Source: Acidobacteriota bacterium (GTDB lineage: Bacteria > Acidobacteriota > Thermoanaerobaculia > UBA5066 > Gp7-AA6). Taken from it: a stretch of DNA of 42,926 nucleotides. Numbering within the stretch: the first letter of the stretch is position 1; every line of letters begins with the position of its first letter. The translations under genes and the position numbers were made by a program. Shown piece after piece: positions 8,388 through 16,057 of the stretch. Location of the stretch: positions 1 through 42,926 of the forward strand of contig QHVV01000005.1 in assembly GCA_003222385.1 (NCBI GenBank), written 5' to 3'. The notes beneath the pieces were generated by a model. That model ran no database searches and was not told the origin of the DNA. It worked only from the letters and a program-made list of their open reading frames with translations.

Positions 8388-9764
8388 TTATTCGAAATAG
8401 CCGTTCACGTCGATGATGACGTGGACGCTGCCGGAGATCTGGCCGGACCCGGCCGTCACGCTTCCCACCGCGTTGACGCCGGTCATCGCGTTGTTCGCGC
8501 GGGTCTGACCCGGCCGGTAGTTGATCGTCGACGTCGGCGGAGGCTCTCCCGGAGAAAGGACGACGTAGCCGAAGTCGTTCCCTCCCGTGACCGTCAGGTT
8601 CGAAGCGATCGCTCGGGCCGTCGCGGGCACGCCGCACGCGAGCGCGATCGGGAACACCCGCCGCGAGTGGGCCGCGAGAGCCGGACCTCCGGCGGGCCCG
8701 GTCGGGTTCCGGGTGTCCACGACCCGGCACGGAGGGAGCGTGAAGAACGCCATGCCTTCGGGAGAAGCCGACGGCTGGAGCGGCTGGACGGCGGGGAAAG
8801 GAAGGGTCCGGAGGTAGTCCGTCACCGCGAGCTTCGGGGTCTGATCGCAGCGGTAGATATCCTGCCCGCCGCATCCCGTGAAGAGCGCGTAGATGAAAGC
8901 ATGCGTGATCCGGAACGGGGCGAGCAGCGAGCTCTCGCCGCCCGCCTGGATCAGGAAATCGCGGATCCGGTCGCGCTGAGCGGCCTCCCCGATCACCTCG
9001 GAGCTCCACCCGAATTCGGTGACCCAGATCGGCTTGCCGCTGTTGCGGGGGTTGTACGTCTGCAGCGGATAGAGCTTGTTCCACCAGAGGCGGTTGGCCG
9101 CGTCGGCCGCGGTCCAGTCGTCGTGCGCGTTGGCGTGGACGGAAACGACGTCGACGAACGCCGACGCGTTGCCGTCGGGGTAGGTCGTGTTCTCGAGCTG
9201 CTGGAATATCTGGGCGGTGCGTGAGTTGGCTCCTCCCGAGAGAGCGGGTCCGACCAGGCGAACCGCGCCATCCGTCGATCGGATGATTCGCGCGGCCTCT
9301 ACGAGATAGTCGACATAGCGGGGAGAGGCGTTCAGGTCCGCGTCCCACCCCACGCCGTAGGTCGTGTTGGCGGTCAGGTCCGGCTCGTTCCAGATCTCGT
9401 AGGCCGCGACCCGTCCCTTCATGTGCAGGGCGACATGGCTCACAAAATCCTTCCAGAGCTCGATGTTCGCGGGACGCGCGGCGCCGTTCGTGCAGCCGCA
9501 CGCCCATTGCGGCGCGCCGCTCAGGATGTACAGGACCTGCTGTCCGTTCGCTCTTGCGCCGTCGACGATCGCGTCGGCCACGTTCCAGTCCCACTGTCCC
9601 GGGGCGGGCTCGACCGTGGACCAGTACGCGCCGGTCCGCACCCAGCCGACGTTCGCGGCGAGAGAGAGAGGTCCGCTCCCGTTCGTGCCGATCACGACGG
9701 GACGGGCGGCGAGAGCCGCTTGGGCGCAGGCGGCGAGCGCGAGACCGAGACCGATGCGCTTCAT
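8388..9764 (-). CDS. Secreted clan GH-A glycoside hydrolase with C-terminal accessory domain
   Basis: A 458-aa protein with a signal peptide (MKRIGLGLALAACAQAALA) and an AAGGAG Shine-Dalgarno sequence. The catalytic domain (about 22-325) looks like a (beta/alpha)8 retaining glycosidase: E127 in YEIWNEPDL fits the acid/base and E250 in IWVTEFGWSS the nucleophile, as in GH5/GH39-type enzymes. Substrate is unknown. The last 120 residues form a separate domain (PCRVVDTRNPTGPAGG ... SSTINYRPGQTRANNA-like ... VHVIIDVNGYFE), a pattern I associate with secreted proteins of acidobacteria and actinobacteria and suspect of surface or carbohydrate attachment. It is transcribed divergently from the phosphodiesterase-like gene and converges on the Omp85-fusion gene. 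Confidence 0.85.
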   Translation of the reverse strand: MKRIGLGLALAACAQAALAARPVVIGTNGSGPLSLAANVGWVRTGAYWSTVEPAPGQWDWNVADAIVDGARANGQQVLYILSGAPQWACGCTNGAARPANIELWKDFVSHVALHMKGRVAAYEIWNEPDLTANTTYGVGWDADLNASPRYVDYLVEAARIIRSTDGAVRLVGPALSGGANSRTAQIFQQLENTTYPDGNASAFVDVVSVHANAHDDWTAADAANRLWWNKLYPLQTYNPRNSGKPIWVTEFGWSSEVIGEAAQRDRIRDFLIQAGGESSLLAPFRITHAFIYALFTGCGGQDIYRCDQTPKLAVTDYLRTLPFPAVQPLQPSASPEGMAFFTLPPCRVVDTRNPTGPAGGPALAAHSRRVFPIALACGVPATARAIASNLTVTGGNDFGYVVLSPGEPPPTSTINYRPGQTRANNAMTGVNAVGSVTAGSGQISGSVHVIIDVNGYFE

Positions 9765-9855
9765 GGGGACGGGCTCCTTGGAGGGTCCAGGAGAGTCTGC
9801 AAGGACCGGAGCCCGCCGAGTATTCCCGCGACTGCGGACGCTCGAATCGGTGACG

Positions 9856-9861
9856 TACAAT
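9856..9861 (+). promoter_or_regulatory. Candidate -10 element, leaderless start of the phosphodiesterase-like gene
   Basis: TACAAT ends 9 bases before the GTG at 9871, and no Shine-Dalgarno sequence is present. A transcript from here would begin at or next to the start codon. No good -35 was found. Confidence 0.4.
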
Positions 9862-9870
9862 TTTCCCCGC

Positions 9871-10650
9871 GTGCCCCCCCGCAGCTCACTGGCAATCCGG
9901 GTGCTCGGCACCTACGGCGGATCCGCGCCCGGATACCGGATGACGACTTTCCTGATCGACGGCGAGACCGCGCTCGACGCGGGCGCTCTGACCGAGTCGC
10001 TGCCGCTCGCCGCGCAGCGCCGCATCCGCCGGGTCGCCCTGACGCACGCGCACTTCGACCACTTCGCCTCGCTCCCCTTCCTCGTCGCGAACCTCGCGGG
10101 TCGCGAGTCGGAGCCGCTCGAGGTGGCCGCTCCCGCGCCCGTCCTCTCCGCGCTGCGCGCGCACGTTTTCAACGACCTGACGTGGCCCGACTTCACGCGG
10201 CTCCCTTCGGCGGCGCGGCCCACGCTCAGATTCCGGAAGATTTCGGAGGCCCGGCCGTACCGCGCGGGCTCGGTGACGCTGATGCCCGTCCCGGTCCGCC
10301 ATCTCATTCCCGGTTTCGGCTACGTCGTATCGAAGCCGGGGCGCGCGGTCGTGTTCTCCGGAGACACGTGCCCGACCGAGAGGATCTGGGAAGTGGCTCG
10401 GCGGACCCGGAACCTGAAGGCGATCTTCCTGGAAGTGTCTTTCTCGGACACGCAGGCGGACGTGGCGCGCGACTCGTGCCACATGACGCCGCGTCTGGTC
10501 GCGGAAGAGCTCGCGAAGATGCCGCCGGACGTGCCGGTGTACCTGTACCACATGAAACCGCCGTCGCTCGCGCGCATCCGCCGCGAGATCGCCGCGCTCG
10601 AAGAGCCGCGGCTGAAGCTCCTGGAGTCCGAGCGCAGCTTTCGCTTCTGA
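9871..10650 (+). CDS. Metallo-beta-lactamase-fold protein, class II cyclic-nucleotide phosphodiesterase-like
   Basis: A 259-aa cytoplasmic protein. The metal motif is H59-A-H61-F-D63-H64 (LTHAHFDHFASL), followed by VFSGDTCPTERIW, where the Asp is a likely metal ligand, and LKAIFLEVSFSD. The last string, together with FNDLTWPDFTRLPS in the middle, matches the layout of class II 3',5'-cAMP phosphodiesterases (PDE1/CpdP) better than that of glyoxalase II or RNase Z. A role in hydrolysing a cyclic nucleotide or related phosphodiester is inferred. GTG 9871 is the only sensible start, since in-frame sequence upstream is the reverse complement of the glycosidase signal region. It is monocistronic and converges with the acetyltransferase-like gene. 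Confidence 0.8.
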   Translation: MPPRSSLAIRVLGTYGGSAPGYRMTTFLIDGETALDAGALTESLPLAAQRRIRRVALTHAHFDHFASLPFLVANLAGRESEPLEVAAPAPVLSALRAHVFNDLTWPDFTRLPSAARPTLRFRKISEARPYRAGSVTLMPVPVRHLIPGFGYVVSKPGRAVVFSGDTCPTERIWEVARRTRNLKAIFLEVSFSDTQADVARDSCHMTPRLVAEELAKMPPDVPVYLYHMKPPSLARIRREIAALEEPRLKLLESERSFRF

Positions 10651-10657
10651 GAATGTA

Positions 10658-10734
10658 GCGGGGACAGGTCTCACGGACCTGCACCCGCCTCCTTATTTCC
10701 CTCGCGGGGACAGGTCTGCGGGCCTGCACCCGCC
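10658..10734. repeat. GGGGACAG-type repeat B, two tandem hairpin units
   Basis: Two direct copies of a 31-32 bp unit (10658-10689 and 10704-10734), each reading GCGGGGACAGGTCT ... CCTGCACCCGCC. In each unit CAGGTC pairs with GACCTG (or GGCCTG), and the outer GCGGG pairs with CCCGC. The repeat lies between convergent genes and could act as a bidirectional terminator. Confidence 0.75.
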
Positions 10735-10745
10735 ACCGCCTCGAA

Positions 10746-11939
10746 TCAGATCCGCCGCGACCAGGCGAGGAGATCGACCGCGAGCGTTCCGGCCATGCGG
10801 CCGCGCGCCGAGTCGTTCTTGAGAAGATCTTCGCGCGGGCCAGCGAGATCCGCTTCCCGAACGAGCCAGGTTTCGCCTTCGTGCTCTTCGACTCGGAACG
10901 AAAGCCGCGCCGTCCGGCCGTCCGGGTAGAGCCGCTTCACTCCGAGAACGCGTCGGGCCGGTTCCGGAAAGACTTCTTCCTCGAAACCGGACTCCGCCGT
11001 CCCCGGCGGTGACAGCCGGAGGCGCCAGCCCTCTCCCGTTACGTCGGCAACGCCTTCCATCAGTTGCCGGTATCCCTCGGGACTCGCGATCGGGCGGAAC
11101 GCCTTCTCCGGGTCGGCGCTCACCGAGAGATACGCGGCAATGCTCGCGTCGGAGATCTCCGGCTGAGGGTCCCCCGCAATCGAAAACGCGCGGCGCAGGA
11201 CGTCCGCCTCGACTCCGAAGACGTCCGCGAGCTTCGTCGCGCGGTCGCCGGAGAGCGGGATCCGGGTCCGTGTGTGCAGGTCGTCCACCCGGACCTCGCC
11301 GCGCGCAAACGTGATGGTGCGCGACGCGTCGCGCCGCTGAACCGACACGTTGCCGAGGAATCTCGAGTCCGGCCGGAACGTGCGCCGCCAGTGGTCGAGG
11401 AACTCCTTCTCGGTGACGGGATCGCGGAAGATCTCGAGCGCGCGCGGCCCGACGGGAACGCCCGAAGAAAAGCGGACGCGCGTCCCCCGTTCGCTCTCCG
11501 TGGCCGACAGCCCGAGGACTTCGGTCTCGACCTCTCCCCCGCCGACCGGCACGAGCGCGGGCAACGGGAACCCGACGTCGGCGATCCACTCGTTGCGTCC
11601 GGTCGAAACGACGAGAGCGGCGTGGTCGAAGTCCTTCTCGACCCGGCCGAGCGCTTTCCGCGTCGCGAAGCCGAGCTCCGCAGCGAGCGCGTCGAAGGCG
11701 GCGACGCGGGCGTAGCAGGTCCCGCCGGTGCCGGCCTCGAGAAACTCGCGCCAGAACACGTCCGGCGTGCGCGGCTTCTCCGCAGGGTCCGCGACGTCCG
11801 CGTTCCGGACGATCTTGGACGCGGTCTCGAAAGGCACGCGCCGCAAGAATCGGAGAAAGAGCTTCTCCAGGAAGCCCGCCGACGGAGCTTCACCCGCGAG
11901 CTCGAGCGCGTCGAGGACGTCCCCGACCGGGAACGTCAC
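10746..11939 (-). CDS. Arylamine N-acetyltransferase-like protein with long C-terminal extension
   Basis: A 397-aa product whose first 130 residues keep the NAT Cys-His-Asp triad in order: C75 in TGGTCYARV, H106 in DHAALVV and D121 in WIADVGFP. The family's VPFET motif (here 35-39) is also present. NAT enzymes transfer acyl groups from acyl-CoA to amines; typical members are near 280 aa, so about 110 residues are extra and show no motif I recognise. The GTG start (11939) overlaps the crotonase stop in GTGA, so it is translationally coupled. It is the last gene of the proposed pdx operon. The true substrate, and whether it is a NAT in the strict sense, is open. Confidence 0.75.
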   Translation of the reverse strand: MTFPVGDVLDALELAGEAPSAGFLEKLFLRFLRRVPFETASKIVRNADVADPAEKPRTPDVFWREFLEAGTGGTCYARVAAFDALAAELGFATRKALGRVEKDFDHAALVVSTGRNEWIADVGFPLPALVPVGGGEVETEVLGLSATESERGTRVRFSSGVPVGPRALEIFRDPVTEKEFLDHWRRTFRPDSRFLGNVSVQRRDASRTITFARGEVRVDDLHTRTRIPLSGDRATKLADVFGVEADVLRRAFSIAGDPQPEISDASIAAYLSVSADPEKAFRPIASPEGYRQLMEGVADVTGEGWRLRLSPPGTAESGFEEEVFPEPARRVLGVKRLYPDGRTARLSFRVEEHEGETWLVREADLAGPREDLLKNDSARGRMAGTLAVDLLAWSRRI

Positions 11940-12700
11940 GCCTTTTTGGTCAGGCGGGCGACGAGAGCTTCGATCCGACGCCGCGCGTCGTCGGCGAACC
12001 AGAAGTCGAGGAAGGGATCCTCCGCACCCGCTCGATCGAAGCGGGCGAGCGTCTCCGCCCTCGCCCGACGCTTGATTTCGGCGTAGGCGGCGCGCGAGCG
12101 GCCGGCGAGCTGCCGGGCTCGGTCGAGGGAGGCTTCGAGGAGATCCGCCGCGGGGACGACGCGGTCGAGGAGTCCCGACTCGAGGGCCTGCATCCCGGAG
12201 ACGTTGTCCCCCGCGGCCGCCAGCCGCTCCGCGCCGCGGTCGCCCAGGAGGTGCCGGAAGATCTCGTATGCCGCGCGGGGGATCGGCACCCCGAGCGCGA
12301 CCTCCGACAGCCCGAACTCCCCGTTGCCTTCGGCCGCGATCCGTTCGTCGGCGGCGGACGCCAGGATCAGACCGCCCGCGATCGCGTGGCCCGGAAGCGC
12401 GGCGACGAGAGGCCCTTCGAACGTGAAGAGCTCGCGCAGGAGCGCGGTGAACTCGGCGAGGAACCGCTCCATCTCGGAGCGGCCGAAGCCGCTCACGATC
12501 GGAAGATCCCATCCCGCCGAGAAGATCGTTTGCGACGACGACGTCAGAACGAGGGCGCGCGCCCCGGCGTGCCCGGCGAGCGCGGCGCGCAGCTCCGCGA
12601 CCAGGACGGGCCCGATCGCGTTCGCACGAGGACGGTCGAGCGTCACGAGCGCGACGCCGCCGTCGCGGCTCTCGGACCGGACCGTTGCCGTCGCGCTCAG
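11936..12700 (-). CDS. Enoyl-CoA hydratase/isomerase (crotonase) family protein
   Basis: About 254 aa with the crotonase fold: VALVTLDRPRANAIG at the N-terminus, an oxyanion-hole segment (SAGWDLP), and GHAIAGGLILASAADERIA followed by FGLSEVALGVPIP. The usual GGxE is GGLIL here, so the first catalytic Glu of true hydratases is missing. The Glu in GLSEV is kept, which points to another crotonase activity such as isomerase or hydrolase. The start is uncertain: CTG at 12700 overlaps the pdxT stop as CTGA, matching the four-base overlaps of the neighbours, and no ATG or GTG lies upstream of the conserved core. It sits between pdxT and the NAT-like gene. Confidence 0.82.
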   Translation of the reverse strand: MSATATVRSESRDGGVALVTLDRPRANAIGPVLVAELRAALAGHAGARALVLTSSSQTIFSAGWDLPIVSGFGRSEMERFLAEFTALLRELFTFEGPLVAALPGHAIAGGLILASAADERIAAEGNGEFGLSEVALGVPIPRAAYEIFRHLLGDRGAERLAAAGDNVSGMQALESGLLDRVVPAADLLEASLDRARQLAGRSRAAYAEIKRRARAETLARFDRAGAEDPFLDFWFADDARRRIEALVARLTKKA

Positions 12701-13284
12701 GCCGTCCTCTGCGCGAGGCGGCGCGCTCCGAACGCGAGCTCGTGCACGGTCGTATCCGACGTCAGCTCCGGATGGAACGTCGCGGCGAAGACGTTCTCCT
12801 GCCGGACGAGCACGGGTTCTCCCCCGCGGGTCGCGAGCACCTCGACGCCCGGCCCGACGCGGCGGATCCTGGGCGCGCGGATGAACACGGCCGGAAGGGT
12901 TTTGCCGAATTCCGGCGCGTCGACCTCGCCCACGAACGAGTCGATCTGGCGGCCGTACGCGTTCCGCTCGACGGTGACATCGAGCAGACCCATCCCCTTC
13001 TGCGACGGGTGGGTGACCTCGCGGGCGAGCACGATCGCGCCGGCACACGTGCCGAGCACCGGCCGCCCGGTCGCCGCGAACCGCCGGATCGCGTCCTCCC
13101 ACGGCGCCGATTCGAAGAACTTCCAGAGGGTCGTCGACTCGCCGCCCGGAACGACGAGCCCGGCCGCGCGCTCGAGCTGCTCCGGCTTGCGAGCCTCGAA
13201 GGAGTCGAGCCCGATCTCGCGCAGCCGCCGGCCGTGCGCCGCGAAGTCGCCCTGCAGAGCGAGGACGGCGATCTTTCCGTTCAC
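12697..13284 (-). CDS. pdxT: Pyridoxal 5'-phosphate synthase glutaminase subunit PdxT
   Basis: A 195-aa class I glutamine amidotransferase that makes ammonia from glutamine for PdxS. It has [21 protein letters not shown], the nucleophile C80 in [10 protein letters not shown] and the His-Glu pair in [12 protein letters not shown], all as in YaaE/PdxT. The GTG start at 13284 overlaps the pdxS TGA (GTGA), giving the tight coupling expected for a 12:12 complex. Length matches the family. Confidence 0.97.
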   Translation of the reverse strand: MNGKIAVLALQGDFAAHGRRLREIGLDSFEARKPEQLERAAGLVVPGGESTTLWKFFESAPWEDAIRRFAATGRPVLGTCAGAIVLAREVTHPSQKGMGLLDVTVERNAYGRQIDSFVGEVDAPEFGKTLPAVFIRAPRIRRVGPGVEVLATRGGEPVLVRQENVFAATFHPELTSDTTVHELAFGARRLAQRTA

Positions 13285-14171
13285 CAGCCTCTCCCCTGCA
13301 TCCGCGCTTCCTCCGGCAGGCTCGCCGCCTCGATCCCTTTCATTCCGGTGCCGAGAGACTCCTCGGCCTCCACGAGCGCGTGCGCGTCCTGCCAGTGCGT
13401 CGTCGCCTTCACGATGGCGCGCGCGCGAAGGGCGGGATCGTCCGATTTGAAAATCCCGGAGCCGACGAAGATCGCCTCGGCGCCGAGCATCATGCACAGC
13501 GCGGCGTCGGCCGGCGTCGCGACCCCGCCCGCGGCGAAGTTCGGCACCGGCATCCGGCCGCTCTCGGCGACCTCCTCCACGAGCTCGAACGGCGCGGCCA
13601 GGCGCTTCGCTTCGCGCATCCGCTCGTCCCTGCTCATCAGGGTCAGGTTGCGGATGTCGCGATGGACTTCCCGAAGGTGTTTGACGGCGTGGACGATGTC
13701 GCCGGTGCCCGCCTCCCCTTTCGTCCGGATCATCGCGGCGCCTTCGCCGATCCGGCGCAGCGCCTCTCCCAGGTTCCGGCAGCCGCACACGAACGGCACC
13801 GTGAAATCGTGCTTGTAGACGTGGTTCTCCTCGTCGGCCGGCGTCAGGACCTCCGACTCGTCGATGAAGTCCACCTTCAGCGCCTCCAGGATCCGCGCCT
13901 CCGCCGAATGCCCGATCCGGCACTTCGCCATGACGGGGATCGAGACGGCCTCCTGAATCTCGCGGATCTTCGCGACCGGCGACATCCTTGCGACTCCCCC
14001 GTCCCGCCGGATGTCCGCCGGGACGCGCTCGAGCGCCATGACGGCCGCCGCACCGGCGGTTTCGGCGATGCGCGCCTGCTCCGCGTTGACGACGTCCATG
14101 ATGACGCCGCCCTTCAGCATCTCCGCGAGCCCCACCTTGACCCGATACGAATCGGAATCGCTTCGCTTCAT
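13281..14171 (-). CDS. pdxS: Pyridoxal 5'-phosphate synthase subunit PdxS
   Basis: A 296-aa TIM-barrel synthase that builds PLP from ribose 5-phosphate, glyceraldehyde 3-phosphate and PdxT-derived ammonia (the DXP-independent route). Key residues are D26 in [13 protein letters not shown], the Schiff-base lysine K83 in [11 protein letters not shown], the second active-site lysine in [12 protein letters not shown], and the phosphate loop [15 protein letters not shown] strong GGAGGAAAGG precedes the ATG. It starts 15 bp after the regulator gene on the same strand, so the two are probably co-transcribed. Confidence 0.98.
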   Translation of the reverse strand: MKRSDSDSYRVKVGLAEMLKGGVIMDVVNAEQARIAETAGAAAVMALERVPADIRRDGGVARMSPVAKIREIQEAVSIPVMAKCRIGHSAEARILEALKVDFIDESEVLTPADEENHVYKHDFTVPFVCGCRNLGEALRRIGEGAAMIRTKGEAGTGDIVHAVKHLREVHRDIRNLTLMSRDERMREAKRLAAPFELVEEVAESGRMPVPNFAAGGVATPADAALCMMLGAEAIFVGSGIFKSDDPALRARAIVKATTHWQDAHALVEAEESLGTGMKGIEAASLPEEARMQGRGW

Positions 14172-14186
14172 GACCTTTCCTCCAAT

Positions 14187-15640
14187 TCAGACGACCGGCG
14201 CGGACTCGAGGACCGAGGCCCTCGCGCGCGTTTCTCGAACTGCTTCGGCGAGGAGAGCGACGCCGCGCTCGATCGATTCCCGCTCGACGCGGGAGACCGA
14301 GAGCCGCAGAGCTCCCCGATCTTCACCCTCTGGATCGAAGTCCGCTCCGGCCGACACCGCGACGCCCCGGGCCGCGGCGGCCTCCGCGACTCTCCGGCCG
14401 GACACTCCGGGCGGCAGGATCAGCCAGAAGATCGCGCTGCCCGGCCGCCCCGCCAGGAGAGATCCGGCAGATGTCTCCCGCGCGCGCCCGACATCTCTTT
14501 GCGCCGCGTCTCGACCTCGCTCGCCCTCGCGCGACGCGCTTCGCGGTCGAGGCCGGCGCGCAGGAACGACGCGATCGCGGCCTGCAGCGGGAGCGGAGTC
14601 TGGAAGTCGGCCGTGCGCTTGACGAGCGCGAGGCGCTCCACCACGGGTCGCGGCGCCGCGAGCCACCCGATCCGGAAGCCGGGCACGAGGTCCTTGGAAA
14701 GCGTGCCGAGCCAGACGACCTGTTCCGGCGCCCGCGCCGCGAGCGGAGTCAACCCGGACTCCGGCTCCTCGTAGCCGTCTTCGATCACGAGCGCGCCGGC
14801 GTCGATCGCGGCTTCCAGAATCTCCCGGCGCTTCTCCTCGGTGGCGGTGACGCCGGTCGGGTTCTGCCGCTCGGGCATGACGTAGACCACCTTCACGCGG
14901 CGCCCGCGCAAACCGGTGACGTCCGGGCCGTCCGGCGTCATCGGCATCGGGACGATCTCGACGCCCGCGAAACGCGCGAGCGCGAGCGCGCCCGGGTACG
15001 ACGGCGACTCCATCGCCACCGGATCGCGCGCGTCGGTGAACGTCCGGAAGACGAGGTCGAGTCCCTGCTGCGCCCCGCTGGTCACCAGGATCTCTTCGGG
15101 CGAGCGGGTCACGCCGCTCTCCGCCAGGCGGCGGGAGATCTCGACGCGGAGCTCGTCTAAGCCGAGCGGTGGAGCGTACTGCCACAGCTCGGGCCGCCGG
15201 CTCCAGGCTTCGGTCAGAGTCTGGGTGAAGCGCTCGAGCGGGAAAAATCTCTCGTCGGGAGTCAGCCGCGAGAAATCGGCGATCATCGGAGCGGAAACCG
15301 GCGGGGGAGCCGCGGCCGGGATCGCGGACGCCCGGCGCGAAACGAGCTCCGATGCATCGAAGCGCTTCGGGCGCCGCGCGTCGGCGCGGACGACGGTCCC
15401 GCTGCCGACGCGAGTCGAAGCGAAGCCCTCGTCTCGAAGGCGGCGATATGCAGCCTGGACGCTGCCGCGGTTGACTGCGAGCGCGCCCGCGACCTCCCGC
15501 GTCGTGGGAAGCCGCGCGCCAGCCGGGAAGAGACCGGTCTCGATGCGGGCAGCGAACGCCGCGAAGAGCTGCTCGGAGAGCGGCTCCCGGGAAGCGCGAT
15601 CGAGCGTCATCGACGTGATCTGATCCAATTGGTCTGCCAC
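14187..15640 (-). CDS. pdxR: MocR/PdxR-type regulator: GntR winged helix fused to aminotransferase domain (frameshifted)
   Basis: The N-terminal GntR helix-turn-helix (about 17-85, including RLPTTREVAGALAVNRGSV) is joined to a fold-type I aminotransferase domain. PLP-contact motifs are SGAQQGLDLV, NPTG, IEDGYEEP and the PLP lysine K316 in LGTLSKDLVPGFRIGW. The frame breaks around 14470-14490 in a GGGCGCGCGCGGG run. Past it another frame continues the family C-terminus (GSAIFWLILPPGVSG ... ALRLSVSR) to 14187. The total is one base short of a multiple of three, which fits one missing base. Position next to pdxST makes it a PdxR-like PLP sensor; the symbol is inferred from context. The GTG at 15640 fits a leaderless transcript; ATG 15610 is the alternative. 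Confidence 0.85.
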
Positions 15641-15651
15641 CGCGCCAATTG
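15625..15651 (-). promoter_or_regulatory. Candidate autoregulatory operator: two CCAATTG repeats
   Basis: CCAATTG occurs at 15625-15631 and 15645-15651, 20 bp apart (about two helical turns). The upstream copy overlaps the -10 element and the other lies just inside the coding start. Paired repeats at this spacing suit a dimeric MocR regulator. The binding role is inferred. Confidence 0.45.
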
Positions 15652-15677
15652 TATCGGTCCGTGCCGACCCGACTCAA
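15648..15677 (-). promoter_or_regulatory. Candidate promoter of the pdx operon
   Basis: On the minus strand TTGAGT (15677-15672), an 18-bp spacer and TACAAT (15653-15648) precede the GTG at 15640 by 7 bases, predicting a leaderless mRNA. Confidence 0.5.
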
Positions 15678-15704
15678 GAGTTTTCGACGTTATTGGTTGA
15701 TGGG

Positions 15705-15722
15705 AAAGGAGAAAAGTCCTTT
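15705..15722. terminator. Weak A/T-rich hairpin downstream of DUF507
   Basis: AAAGGA and TCCTTT are separated by a 6-base loop, 70 bp past the DUF507 stop on its strand. There is no U-run, so it is a weak terminator candidate only. Confidence 0.2.
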
Positions 15723-15790
15723 GGGCGGGATTTCGCAGAGCGGAGGCGGGGAAATGAGATAACGTCCTACTCCATCAGTAGTTTAACTCT

Positions 15791-16057
15791 TCAAGCACCG
15801 TGTTTCCTCAGCTCGTCGTCGAGGTTCCGGACGAAGAGGAATTCTTCGTCGCGACGCGAAACGTTCTTGCGCTTCGCGAGCGCGGTGCGAACCTTCTCCT
15901 CCATCGCGTCGAGCTCCTTGTACGCCTCCGTCAGGTCCCGCACGATCGCCCGGCGCACCGTTTCGTCGTCCGCCTTCTGAACGAGGTTCAGGTTGTCCTT
16001 CAGCTTCTTCGCGATGATGCGCGAAAGGTAGAGAACGCGGTCAGGCGAAGGCTTCAT
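15791..16057 (-). CDS. DUF507 family protein
   Basis: An 88-aa charged protein (MKPSPDRVLYLSRIIAKKL ... FVRNLDDELRKHGA). Its length, the 'RVLYLSRIIAKKL' opening and its helical, Lys/Glu-rich make-up match DUF507, a small family of unknown function known from acidobacteria, deltaproteobacteria and Aquificae. The ATG overlaps the stop of the transaldolase-like gene (ATGA), so the two are translationally coupled. There is no signal peptide or membrane segment. Confidence 0.82.
   Translation of the reverse strand: MKPSPDRVLYLSRIIAKKLKDNLNLVQKADDETVRRAIVRDLTEAYKELDAMEEKVRTALAKRKNVSRRDEEFLFVRNLDDELRKHGA

Noticed and set aside
15705-15722. A strong rho-independent terminator after DUF507
   Set aside because: The stem is only six mostly A/T pairs with no U-run, so it is listed as a weak candidate only.
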